From CAYLSV01 sp964386435 (GTDB taxonomy: Bacteria > Planctomycetota > Phycisphaerae > Tepidisphaerales > Tepidisphaeraceae), in NCBI GenBank assembly GCA_964386435.1, contig CAYLSV010000022.1:1-48153 (forward strand): a stretch of 48,153 nucleotides of DNA, written 5' to 3'. The translations under genes and the position numbers were made by a program. This document shows positions 33,509 through 42,600 of the stretch, piece by piece; position 1 is the first letter of the stretch; each line of letters opens with the position of its first letter. A model generated the notes under the pieces. That model was not told the origin of the DNA. It was given only the letters and a program-made list of their open reading frames with translations, and searched no databases.

Positions 33509-33600
33509 CGGACTGCGGTGCGTTGCACCGCAGCTACCTCACGTGAAGCGAGAGTGTTGAACTTCGGAAGGTAGCTGCGGTGCAACGCACCGCAGTCCGG
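33509..33600. repeat. REP-like paired palindrome, family B (right of the membrane gene)
   Basis: Left arm CGGACTGCGGTGCGTTGCAC...AGCTACCT (33509-33539), right arm AGGTAGCTGCGGTGCAACGC...GCAGTCCGG (33569-33600). It is nearly identical to 28592 and 34168, and lies 12 bp outside the stop end of the RAYT gene. Confidence 0.93.
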
Positions 33601-33611
33601 CTCAGCATTCG

Positions 33612-34127
33612 TCAGAAGGGCTCGCGGAACCCCGTCGCTCGATCCCAGCACCACCCGCGGTGCGATGGAAGATACGTCCACCGCAGGTGCTCGAAGTGGT
33701 TGCGATCCCGCACGCGTCGGTCGTGCCCGTTGCGGGTGAACCACTGCCTTTTGCCGAAGTGCTGGTTGAGGTGGAGCGTCATTGACCGTTTGAGCGAACG
33801 CTGCACTTGTTCGGGACTCCGGTTGTCGTACCACCCGAGGAGGATGTGCACGTGTTGGGGGTCGATTGCCACCGAGATCGGCGTGATCGACTGAAAGACG
33901 GATGCGCTAAGCAGCTCGTCGAGGAGTTGTTTCTGGACGTCACCCTCGAACACGACTTCGTCCTCACGTTGACGACGCCGGTAACGGTCTGCCTCGTCGG
34001 CGTCCTGCTGGCGCAGGCCATCATGGTTGCGGAAGTAGCCCTGCGGGCGGTTGGGCAGCCACGAGGCGTAGGCGTGAAGCGTGAGCATCACGACGTGGCG
34101 GAGCTTTCTTGGATCCTCGCTCTGCAT
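33612..34127 (-). CDS. REP-associated tyrosine transposase (RAYT)
   Basis: A 171-residue Y1/HUH transposase of a different subtype from the one at 9619. The N-terminal HAYASWLPNRPQGYFRN matches RAYT-type starts; HUH is at IDPQHVHILLGW (His92 and His94). The candidate catalytic tyrosine is Tyr152 in RWTYLPSHRGW. It is bracketed on both sides by near-identical family B REP pairs (33509-33600 and 34168-34261), the usual layout of a RAYT with its own REPs. Two further family B copies (773, 28592) occur without a transposase, consistent with mobilisation in trans. Confidence 0.85.
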   Translation of the reverse strand: MQSEDPRKLRHVVMLTLHAYASWLPNRPQGYFRNHDGLRQQDADEADRYRRRQREDEVVFEGDVQKQLLDELLSASVFQSITPISVAIDPQHVHILLGWYDNRSPEQVQRSLKRSMTLHLNQHFGKRQWFTRNGHDRRVRDRNHFEHLRWTYLPSHRGWCWDRATGFREPF

Positions 34128-34167
34128 GCGGGGGGAAGCTACCAGAGCAGCGTCATCACCGCTACCC

Positions 34168-34261
34168 CCGGACTGCGGTGCGTTGCACCGCAGCTACCTC
34201 AAACAGCAAGAGCACCGAAGACGATGGTCAGGTAGCTGCGGTGCAACGCACCGCAGTCCGG
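34168..34261. repeat. REP-like paired palindrome, family B (left of nadE)
   Basis: Left arm CCGGACTGCGGTGCGTTGCA...AGCTACCT (34168-34199), right arm AGGTAGCTGCGGTGCAACGC...GCAGTCCG (34230-34261). It flanks the RAYT start and lies 22 bp upstream of the nadE start, so it is in the nadE leader. Confidence 0.93.
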
Positions 34262-34283
34262 GTTCGCCCGCATAACATCCGTT

Positions 34284-35966
34284 ATGCAAGTTGCCCTCGC
34301 GCAGATCAACCCGACGGTGGGGGATCTGGTTGGGAACGCCGGTAAGCATCGGGCGTTCGTTCGGGATGCCGTGGATCGGGGGGCGACGTTGGTCGTGTTC
34401 CCGGAGCTGTCGCTGATCGGGTACCCGCCGAAGGACCTTTTGCTCAAAAGCGACTTCATTGAGCGGCAGCGGGCGTTGCTGCACGAGCTGGCGGCGGAGG
34501 TGCCGGGCGGCGTGTTCGTGCTGGTGGGGTACGCCGAGGTGAACACCTCGCCGATCGGGCGGCCGCTGCACAATTCGATGGCCTTGCTCTCGGGCGGCGG
34601 CGTGGTGGACGAGCACCACAAGACGCTGTTGCCGACGTATGACGTGTTCGACGAGAGCCGGTACTTCGAGCCGGGGCCGCGGACGAAGTCGAACAACATC
34701 GTGCGCATCGGCGAGCGAGAAGTCGGCGTCAGCATCTGCGAGGACCTCTGGAACGACGAACGGCTCATCGGCCGGCGGCTGTACCACGAGAACCCGATCC
34801 GCGACCTCCACCAACACGGGGCCGACCTCCTGGTAAATGCCAGCGCCAGCCCGTTCGTCATCGGCAAGCACGCGTTCCGGCTGGAGCTGTTCGCCGGGCA
34901 GGTGCGGGACGTGGGGGTGCCGCTGGTCTATGTGAACCAGGTGGGCGGCAACGACGAGCTGGTGTTCGACGGCCGCAGCGTGGTGATGGATGCGGCCGGC
35001 GAGGTCGTCGCGCAGGCGAAAGGGTTTGAGGAAGATTTGCTGATCGTGAACGTCGAAGCCGGCGGCGGTCGGGTGGAGCCGATGAGCGGCGACATGGAGG
35101 CGCTGCGGCGGGCGCTCGTGCTGGGGCTGCGGGATTACGTGACCAAGTGCGGCTTCGGCAAAGTGGTCATCGGCCTCTCCGGCGGCATCGACTCGGCCCT
35201 GACGGCCGCGTTGGCGGTTGAGGCGTTCGGGGCGGAAAAAGTCCACGGCGTCGCCCTGCCCAGCCGCTACAGCAGCGACGGCAGCGTCACCGACGCCCAG
35301 GCGCTGGCCGACAACCTGAAGATCACGATGGACGTCGTGCCCATCGAGCCGATGCACGCGGCGTACACCAAAGCGCTCGCCCCGACGCTGGACGTGCAGG
35401 GGCTGACCGACGAGAACCTGCAGGCCCGCATCCGCGGCGCGACGCTCATGGCCTACAGCAACAGCAGCGGCGCGCTGCTCTTGACCACCGGCAACAAGAG
35501 CGAACTCGCCGTCGGCTACTGCACGCTTTACGGCGACATGTGCGGCGGCCTCGCGGTCATCAGCGACGTGCCCAAGACCGACGTCTACGCGCTCAGCCGC
35601 CACCTGAACGAGGTTGCTGGGCGGGAACTGATCCCCGAGAGCACGATCACCAAGCCGCCCAGCGCCGAGCTTCGGCCGGACCAGAAGGACACGGATTCGC
35701 TGCCCGATTACGACACGCTCGACGCGATCCTCGAGCGGTACGTCGAGCAGGAAATGAGCGTCGGCGCCATCGTCGCCGACGGCTTCGACGCCGCCGACGT
35801 GAAGCGGGTGATCGGTTTGGTCGACCGCAACGAATACAAGCGTCGCCAGGCCGCGCCGGGGTTGAAAGTGACCAGCCGCGCCTTCGGCTTCGGCCGCCGC
35901 ATGCCCATCGCCCAACGCCACGCCCACCACTGGCCGGGGGATGGCGAGCCGGCGCCGAATCCCTGA
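34284..35966 (+). CDS. nadE: Glutamine-dependent NAD+ synthase
   Basis: NadE converts nicotinic acid adenine dinucleotide to NAD+ using ammonia made from glutamine. The 560-residue protein joins an N-terminal nitrilase-type glutaminase (catalytic Glu in FPELSLIGYPPKDL, Lys in HHKTLLPTYDVFDE, Cys in GVSICEDLWNDE) to a C-terminal synthetase with the P-loop GLSGGIDSALTAALA (near residue 296) and GNKSELAVGYCTLYGDM. It is full length for the two-domain type. Start ATG 34284 follows a REP pair. The gene ends immediately before a tandem-armed palindrome. Confidence 0.96.
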   Translation: MQVALAQINPTVGDLVGNAGKHRAFVRDAVDRGATLVVFPELSLIGYPPKDLLLKSDFIERQRALLHELAAEVPGGVFVLVGYAEVNTSPIGRPLHNSMALLSGGGVVDEHHKTLLPTYDVFDESRYFEPGPRTKSNNIVRIGEREVGVSICEDLWNDERLIGRRLYHENPIRDLHQHGADLLVNASASPFVIGKHAFRLELFAGQVRDVGVPLVYVNQVGGNDELVFDGRSVVMDAAGEVVAQAKGFEEDLLIVNVEAGGGRVEPMSGDMEALRRALVLGLRDYVTKCGFGKVVIGLSGGIDSALTAALAVEAFGAEKVHGVALPSRYSSDGSVTDAQALADNLKITMDVVPIEPMHAAYTKALAPTLDVQGLTDENLQARIRGATLMAYSNSSGALLLTTGNKSELAVGYCTLYGDMCGGLAVISDVPKTDVYALSRHLNEVAGRELIPESTITKPPSAELRPDQKDTDSLPDYDTLDAILERYVEQEMSVGAIVADGFDAADVKRVIGLVDRNEYKRRQAAPGLKVTSRAFGFGRRMPIAQRHAHHWPGDGEPAPNP

Positions 35967-35967
35967 A

Positions 35968-36051
35968 GATGTTCTTTGTTGTTGGTCCTTTGTTCTTGGT
36001 GCCGAGTGGCAATTCGGGAACAAAGGACCAAGAACAAAGGACCAAGGACTC
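35968..36051. repeat. Palindrome with tandem-repeat arms (GGACCAAGAACAAA type)
   Basis: The left arm contains TTGGTCCTTTGTTCTTGG and the right arm contains GGACCAAGAACAAAGGACCA. A low-complexity periodic arm is built from GGACCAA and GAACAAA units. It fills the whole 88-bp nadE-DHH gap. A single arm of the same kind (GGACCAAGAACAA) is at 21897-21914, between dut and ftsK. Confidence 0.8.
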
Positions 36052-36054
36052 CTG

Positions 36055-37260
36055 ATGCCCAGCACGTTCGTCGAAACCTGCACCGAAGTCGCCGAGGAGG
36101 CGGCGGAATCGGTGCGCGCCGAGAAGCCGGCGAAGCACAAGGCCCCCGCGAAGAAGCTGCTCAAGGCGCTGGCCGGCAAGACGAACATCCTCGTCAGCTG
36201 CCACATGCACCCCGACCCCGACGCCCTTGGCGCGGCGGCGGGCATGCAGCATTTGCTCCGCCGTCGCCTGCCCGAGGCCAAGGTCACGATGAGCGTCCGC
36301 GGCCAAGTCGGCGGCGGCGTGAACGACGCGTTCGCCCGGTACGCCAAGCTGGACCTCGGCGACTGGCCGCCGGGCGATTTATCCGATTTCGACGGCATCG
36401 TGCTGCTCGACGTGCAGCCGCAGTTCCCGACCAACCCGCTGCCCGAGGGCCGGGTGCCCACGGCCGTCATCGACCACCATCGCAGCCGCAAGCGCAACCC
36501 CGACGGCCCGTTCGTCGACATCCGCCCGGACGTGGGGGCGACGGCCAGCATCGTGTTCAGCTACTTCGCCGAGCTGGGCGAGGAGGTGCCGCCGGAGCTG
36601 GCGGCCGTGCTGCTGTACGCCATCGAGAGCGACCTCGCCGGCGCCGCCGGCACGCCCAGCGACCTCGACACGCTGGCCCTGTCCAACCTCACGCTGCTGG
36701 CCGACACCAAGCGCCTCTACCAGATGCGCAACGTCAGTTTGCCCCAAAGCTACTTCGCCGGCTACGCCGCCGCCCTGGCCAACGCCGTGACCTACGGCCC
36801 GGTCCTGATCACCGCCCTGGGCCGCGTGAGCAGCCTGGAGAAGCCGGCCGTGATGGCCGACTTCCTGCTCCGCTACGACGGGGCCGACTGGGTGCTCGTC
36901 ACCGCGCTCCACGACGAGGACATCAACGGCATCCCCGAGCGCTTGGTCCTCAGCCTCCGCACCCACCCGGGCAACCGCAGCGCCGGCGAAGTCATGCGCC
37001 GCCTGGTCAAAAAGATCGGCGCCGGCGGCGGCCACCGCACCAAGGCTGGCGGCTTCATCAACCTGCCCGACCCGTCGCCCGAAACCCTCGCCAAGCTCCG
37101 CGCCCGCATCAAACGCCGCCTGATCCGCGAGCTCGCCGTCGGCGACACCCGCGGCCGCCGCTTCCTCGAAGACACGCCCCCCAGCATCGACGTCACCGGC
37201 GGCACCGCCACCGCCCGCCCCGCCAAGGCCGCCGCCGTCGCCCGCGACGTCGACGGCTGA
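36055..37260 (+). CDS. DHH/DHHA1 phosphoesterase (NrnA-like)
   Basis: A 401-residue DHH-family phosphoesterase resembling NrnA-type nanoRNases/pAp phosphatases, which cleave short RNAs or 3'-phosphoadenosine phosphate. The N-terminal metal site shows VSCHMHPDPDALGAAAGM and VLLDVQPQ; the DHH motif is in AVIDHHRSRKRNP. The DHHA1 nucleic-acid binding signature GAGGGHRTKAGGFIN is at the C-terminus. A 40-residue basic N-terminal extension and a Thr/Ala-rich tail lie outside the domains. Start ATG 36055. It may be an oligoribonuclease; c-di-NMP hydrolysis is another option. Confidence 0.88.
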   Translation: MPSTFVETCTEVAEEAAESVRAEKPAKHKAPAKKLLKALAGKTNILVSCHMHPDPDALGAAAGMQHLLRRRLPEAKVTMSVRGQVGGGVNDAFARYAKLDLGDWPPGDLSDFDGIVLLDVQPQFPTNPLPEGRVPTAVIDHHRSRKRNPDGPFVDIRPDVGATASIVFSYFAELGEEVPPELAAVLLYAIESDLAGAAGTPSDLDTLALSNLTLLADTKRLYQMRNVSLPQSYFAGYAAALANAVTYGPVLITALGRVSSLEKPAVMADFLLRYDGADWVLVTALHDEDINGIPERLVLSLRTHPGNRSAGEVMRRLVKKIGAGGGHRTKAGGFINLPDPSPETLAKLRARIKRRLIRELAVGDTRGRRFLEDTPPSIDVTGGTATARPAKAAAVARDVDG

Positions 37261-37303
37261 GCCGCGGCACGAGATAGGTCCAGGTAGCTGCGGCCTCTAA
37301 TGG

Positions 37304-38641
37304 TCAGAACGACAGGTCCATGCGGAACGCCACGCCGTGCTTCGCCACGATCGTCGGCACTTGCTCCGGGGCCGCGCCGTCGACGGCTCGCACGAGTTCC
37401 GCGAAGCCGCCGGGGGCGGTGAGGCAGAGCAATTTCGCCGGCGTCTCGCCGTTGTTGCGGAAGCCGTGGGGGATGCCCGGCGGCAACACGGCGATGTCGC
37501 CGGGGCGGCCGGTGACGGTTGCGTTTCGGCCGCCGTCGTAGAGGGTCACTTCTCCTTCGAGAACGACGAAGATCTCGGCGTCCCGCGCGTGCTCGTGCGG
37601 TTGCGGGCCGCAGCCGGGCGGGATGAGGAAGTCGACGACGTTGAGCTTCCCGCCCGTCGCCGCCGAGTCGAGGCGGACGGTGTACGTGTCGCCGGCCGCC
37701 CGGTGGGCGTCGCCCTCGCCGTCGCGGCTCACCACGACCTCGCCCGGCGACGCCACGTCCGGGTGGCGATAGGCCGGATCGAACTCGTCGAGGAACGTGA
37801 CGCCCATCGCCCCGAACGTCTTCTTCAGCACGTCGCCCGCCCCGCCGCTGGCCGTTGTGAATGCCGCCTCCAGATCGCCCGTCGCCAGCGCCACCAGCAA
37901 CTTCACCGGCTCGTCGCCGTCGTTGCGCACCGTGTGCGGCAACCCGGCCGGCGCGAACGCCAGATCGCCCGGCCCCAGCGTCACCGCCTCGCCGCCCACC
38001 CGCACCGACAACTCGCCGCTCATGACGTAAAACAGCTCGTCCTCCAACGAGTGGCAGTGTGGCGGGTTCCCCCCGCCCGGCGGCAACTCGGCGACTTGCA
38101 CCGACACCACATGCCCCACCTCCGCCGAACGCACGGCCAGCCGGGCGTCACTCGTCAGCCATGGGATGACCGTCGCCGTCGCCGGCGTGTCCAGCCGCAC
38201 CGCCGGGGCGAAGCTCGGCTCCGTGACCGCCACGCCCTCCTCCGCCAGAAACTCCCTCGCCCACGCTTCGATCTCATCCCGAATCCGCCGGAACAGCGCC
38301 CGCGCCTCATCCGCCGGCAGCGGTGCGTCCGGGTCCTCGAAGCCGCGATGCACCGTCCGCTTCGCCCGCGGGAACACCGGGCACGCCTCCTTCGCCCGAT
38401 CACAAACGGTGATCGCCACATCGAACGGCTGATCGGCGTACACGTCCACATGGTCCGACGAGTGCCCGCTGATGTCGATGCCGACCTCGCCCATCACCAG
38501 CGTCGCCAGCGGATGCAACCCCTTCGGCTGCGTCCCGGCACTGCAAACCTCCACCGCCGCCCCACCGAGAGCCCTCAGCCAACCATGAGCCATCTGCGAG
38601 CGAGCCCGGTTGCCGGTGCACAGGACAAGGTAGCGGTTCAT
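37304..38641 (-). CDS. Arsenate reductase-type phosphatase fused to two cupin domains
   Basis: A 445-residue fusion. Residues 1-135 are a low-molecular-weight tyrosine phosphatase/thioredoxin-type ArsC domain: the CX5R loop is CTGNRARS with Cys8 and Arg14, and the redox cysteines are Cys80 and Cys87 in TVCDRAKEACPVFP. Residues about 160-250 and 320-425 are cupins: metal-ligand strands NPPHCHSLEDELFYVMSGEL and PQPHEHARDAEIFVVLEGEV, each followed by a PAGLPH or PPGIPH strand. Substrates for the cupins are unknown. All key residues of both halves are present. It is convergent with the DHH gene; no arsR or arsenite pump is nearby. Confidence 0.85.
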   Translation of the reverse strand: MNRYLVLCTGNRARSQMAHGWLRALGGAAVEVCSAGTQPKGLHPLATLVMGEVGIDISGHSSDHVDVYADQPFDVAITVCDRAKEACPVFPRAKRTVHRGFEDPDAPLPADEARALFRRIRDEIEAWAREFLAEEGVAVTEPSFAPAVRLDTPATATVIPWLTSDARLAVRSAEVGHVVSVQVAELPPGGGNPPHCHSLEDELFYVMSGELSVRVGGEAVTLGPGDLAFAPAGLPHTVRNDGDEPVKLLVALATGDLEAAFTTASGGAGDVLKKTFGAMGVTFLDEFDPAYRHPDVASPGEVVVSRDGEGDAHRAAGDTYTVRLDSAATGGKLNVVDFLIPPGCGPQPHEHARDAEIFVVLEGEVTLYDGGRNATVTGRPGDIAVLPPGIPHGFRNNGETPAKLLCLTAPGGFAELVRAVDGAAPEQVPTIVAKHGVAFRMDLSF

Positions 38642-38673
38642 GCCCGCAGCTTACCCGGCGACATCGGGCCGCA

Positions 38674-39609
38674 TCACCAGTAGCTGCCGCCCTCGACCTT
38701 TTGGGCCTCCAACGGCGTTTCCCCATCGGTCGGCTTGGTCCAGTCGTCATTCATCAACGGGGCGAGCGCGTCGTTGCTCTCCCACCGCTGACCGCGGATG
38801 CCCCACAGCACCTGCGTCGCCCCGCCAAGGTGGAAACCGACCCGACCGAGCTGTTTGGCGTGCACTGCCAGCGGCAGCGACCACGCGCCCGCCCCGATCA
38901 TCGCCACGTCAAATTTGATGCGGGCCAGTTCGTCCTTCATCTTCTCCAAGCCCTCCTCCCACGTCTGGAACGGCGAGGGGGCGAGCGACTCGTGGAACGG
39001 AATGCGCATCGTCCGCAGCTCGAAGTCCGGGGCCACCTTCGGCTTGCCCCGCCAGACGGCCTTCAGCTTTTCCTGCTGCTTGGCCACGCTCTCGACGAAC
39101 GGCGTGACGGCCAGCACCGTCTTGCCCGCCAGCACCTGCGTCCACGGCTCTTCGTGGTAGTACGGCTCCAGCGCCCGCAGCCGCACCATCCGGGCCTGCT
39201 TCGCGTGATGCCGAACCACATCGGCCTCGCCCCGCAAGTGCCACGCGGCCAGCACGTCCATCTCCGCCAGCGCGTCGAGGTAGATCCGGCAGAATCGCCG
39301 CCAAGCCCCCGGCTCGGCAGGGAACACGCCGCTGTTCTTGCGGAGCATGTCGGCGTAGAACCGGCTGAATGGCTCACCATCGCGGTCACGGAGAAACACC
39401 CGTAGGCTGCGGATCTCCGTGCCGCCGATCTTGCCCAAGGCCGCCGAACCGTTGGCAACCGTCTGCCGGACCAGTTCCTGCCCCGAGTTGAGGCCAAGCA
39501 CCTCGCGGCCGTGCAGACGGTACTTGATCTTCTCCGGAAGCGTCCGGTACTTCCACAGCGGCCGGATCAGGTCCTTGAGCTTCTCGATTGGCGGCTTCTC
39601 CAACGGCAT
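38674..39609 (-). CDS. GT-D-type glycosyltransferase-like protein
   Basis: A 311-residue soluble protein. The N-terminal third has GSAALGKIGGTEIRSLRVFL, reminiscent of the RxGDxE-type motif of GT-D glycosyltransferases, and the C-terminal part has IGAGAWSLPLAVHAKQLGRV and GFHLGGATQVLWGIRGQRW. Rossmann-like strands are plausible in the VAMIGAGAWSL segment. A sugar transferase for surface polysaccharide is my best guess, but the family is not certain. It is divergent from valS, with 56 bp between starts. Confidence 0.5.
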   Translation of the reverse strand: MPLEKPPIEKLKDLIRPLWKYRTLPEKIKYRLHGREVLGLNSGQELVRQTVANGSAALGKIGGTEIRSLRVFLRDRDGEPFSRFYADMLRKNSGVFPAEPGAWRRFCRIYLDALAEMDVLAAWHLRGEADVVRHHAKQARMVRLRALEPYYHEEPWTQVLAGKTVLAVTPFVESVAKQQEKLKAVWRGKPKVAPDFELRTMRIPFHESLAPSPFQTWEEGLEKMKDELARIKFDVAMIGAGAWSLPLAVHAKQLGRVGFHLGGATQVLWGIRGQRWESNDALAPLMNDDWTKPTDGETPLEAQKVEGGSYW

Positions 39610-39665
39610 GGCCAGCAGCCTATGCCACTGCGACCGCCGCCGGCCCCCCGCTACAGTGGCCGGCG

Positions 39666-42600
39666 ATGGCAGATTCGACGCAAGTGGCCGAGCTTTCCAA
39701 GACCTACGACCCCGCCGCGACGCAGACTGAGGTCGCAGCGGTTTGGGAGGAGGAGCAGTGTTTCCACGCTGAGCCGGACCCGAGCCGGGAGCAGTTCGTC
39801 GTCGTCATCCCGCCGCCGAACGTGACGGCAGCGTTGCATTTGGGGCACGCGCTAAACAACACCGTGCAGGACGTCTTGGTGCGGCGGGCCCGCATGCAGG
39901 GCAAGACCGCCGTCTGGCTGCCGGGCACCGACCACGCCGGCATCGCGACGCAAAGCGTGGTCGAGAAGCGCGTGATGATGGAGGAGGGAAGACGCCGCAC
40001 CGACTTCGGCCGCGAGGAGTTCGTCGCCAAGATAAGGGCGTGGAAGGACGAGTACGAGGAAAAGATCCTCGGCCAGCTCAAGGCCATGGGCTGCAGCTGC
40101 GACTTCGCCCGCACCGCCTTCACGATGGACGAGCAGCGGGCCAAGGCCGTCCGCGAGGCGTTCTTCCGCCTGTTCAAGGACGGCCTGATCTACCGCGGCA
40201 AACGCCTGGTCAACTGGGACCCGGCCACCCAAACCGCCCTGGCCGACGACGAGGTGGAGATGGAGGAGGTGGCGGGATCGTTTTGGTATCTGAAGTATCC
40301 GTTGGTTGAAGAAGGAACTGAGGGACTGAGGGACCAAGGGACTGAGGGCGCAGAACAGGAATCCGGCCCTTCGTCCCTCAGTCCCTCAGTCCCTCAGTCC
40401 CTTCCGCCCACCATCACCGTCGCCACCACCCGCCCCGAGACGATGCTTGGCGACACCGCCGTCGCCGTGAACCCGAACGATCCGCTGCGGGCGAAGTACA
40501 TTGGCCAAAAGGTCAAGCTGCCCATCGTCGGCCGCGAGATTGAGATCATCGGCGACGACTACGTCGTCATCCCCGACCCCGAGAGCAGCGACCCCAAGGC
40601 CAAGTACGCCAGCGGCTTCCTCAAGGTCACGCCCGCCCACGACCCTAACGACTGGGACATCGGCCAGCGGCACGACCTCGAGGTCATCAACATCATGGCC
40701 GAGGACGCCACGATCAGCGACCGCCACGGCTGGACCCCTGAAAGCGACGAGGCAAAGCAGTTCGTCGGCCTCACCCGAGAAGCCGCCCGCGAGCAAATTG
40801 TGCGGTGGTTCGAGCAGCACGGCCTGCTCGAGAAAACGCTGCCCTACACCCACGCCGTCGGCCACAGCTACCGCAGCCACGTCCCCATCGAGCCGTACCT
40901 CTCGGACCAGTGGTACGTCGCCATGCAGAAGCCCATCCCCGGCCTCCCCAACGAGGGCGAAGTCGACGGCATCAAGAAAAACACCCTAGCCGGCCTCGCC
41001 CTCACGGCCCTGGCCCACACCCAGCAGCCGTCAACACAGAGCCGCGCCCGTAAGGAAGCGGACCCGGCGCAGCCGGGCTCCACCCAAGCCACCCCCACCC
41101 ATTTCATCACCTTCACCACCCGAGGCACCCGCCTCCACGGCGACCCCCGCGGCAGCGTCAACCCGGACTACAACCGCTTCGGTGAGCCCTGGCACCCCGT
41201 CAACCCCGACCTCGTAACGCAAGAGCTCAAAAGCATGACCGGTGAGTCGGTGAAGCTCGACCAGCCCCGCCGGCAGGTGGTTCACGACGCCGTGCTTGAA
41301 GTCTGCCGCCACCGCGGCTGGACGCTCCACGCGCTGCACGTGCGGACCAACCACCTCCACGTCATCCTCGACGCCGATGCCGAGCCGGAGCGGGTGATGA
41401 ACGATTTCAAGAGCTACGCGACCCGGCGGCTGCGGGAGGCGGGGCTGGCCGCGCCGGATGCCAAAGTCTGGACCCGCCACGGCAGCACCCGGCGGCTCTG
41501 GCACGACAAGGCGCTGCCGGCGGCAATCGCTTACGTGGCCGATGGGCAGGGGGTGGCGCTGTCTCCAGCGCCGTTCGTTGCTGAGAAGAGGCCGGCTGCG
41601 CCGGCTCCGCTTCCTAACGGGCGCGGCTCCGTGTTGGCGTCTGCTGAATCCTCCGAGCGCCACGGCCGGCTCCGCTTCGTTCCACCCCGCTACGCCAAGA
41701 CCTACCACCAGTGGCACGCCAACCTCCGCGATTGGTGCATCAGCCGCCAACTCTGGTGGGGCCACCGGATCCCGGTGTGGAGCGGCATCGTCGCCGACGA
41801 TGCCGGCGGGAGTGCCGAGCCGACGGAGGCGATAGATCGGCTGCGTCTGGACCACAAATCGTTCTTCGGCGAATCAGCCGACGTCCGGATCGACCGGAAC
41901 GACATCCAGAGCTGGATCAACATTGTACCCAACTCGGAGGATGGACAGCAGCGAATTGGCCGGGTGAATGAGCTACACCATGATCAGGTCAAAGATATCG
42001 GCGACGTTCCACACTCCGTCGCCACTGCCTACTGCAGCCCACTTACTCAAGATCCCGACGTCCTCGACACCTGGTTCTCCTCCGCCCTTTGGCCGCTCTC
42101 CACGCTTGGGTGGCCGGATGAGACTTCGGAGGTCAAGACGTGGAACCCGACCACCGTGCTCTGCACCGCGCGGGAGATCATCACGCTGTGGGTCGGGCGG
42201 ATGGTCATGTTCAACCGCTACCTCCGTGGCGGCGACTTGCCGTTCAAGGACGTGTTCATCCACGCGATGATCCAGGACGGGCACGGGCAGAAAATGTCCA
42301 AAAGCCTCGGCAACGGCGTCGATCCGCTCGACATCATCAATCGGCACGGGGCCGACGCGATGCGGTTCACGCTCTGCCAGATGACGACGCACACGCAGGA
42401 CGTCCGCATGCCCGTCGACCTCGTCGACCCGCACACCGGCGAGACGTTCGAGCCCCAAACCATTGTCAACAAGAGCGGCCACACGGTGGCCGCACCGATC
42501 CAGGAATACAAGGGCAACAAGTGCGTCAGCAGCTACGGCCTCATCAGTGGCGAGGCGACGCCGACGGATGAAATGCCGCTGGCCCGCAACAGTTCGGCCA

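Noticed and set aside
32086..33834. Minus-strand open frame of 582 residues rich in Arg/His/Pro
   Set aside because: Shadow of the zinc-ribbon membrane gene; composition is typical of GC-rich antisense frames.
41032..41636. Intein or homing-endonuclease interpretation of the valS insert
   Set aside because: No N-terminal Cys/Ser or C-terminal HN splice residues and no Hint or LAGLIDADG motif; instead there are inverted REPs and an HUH/Tyr transposase core.
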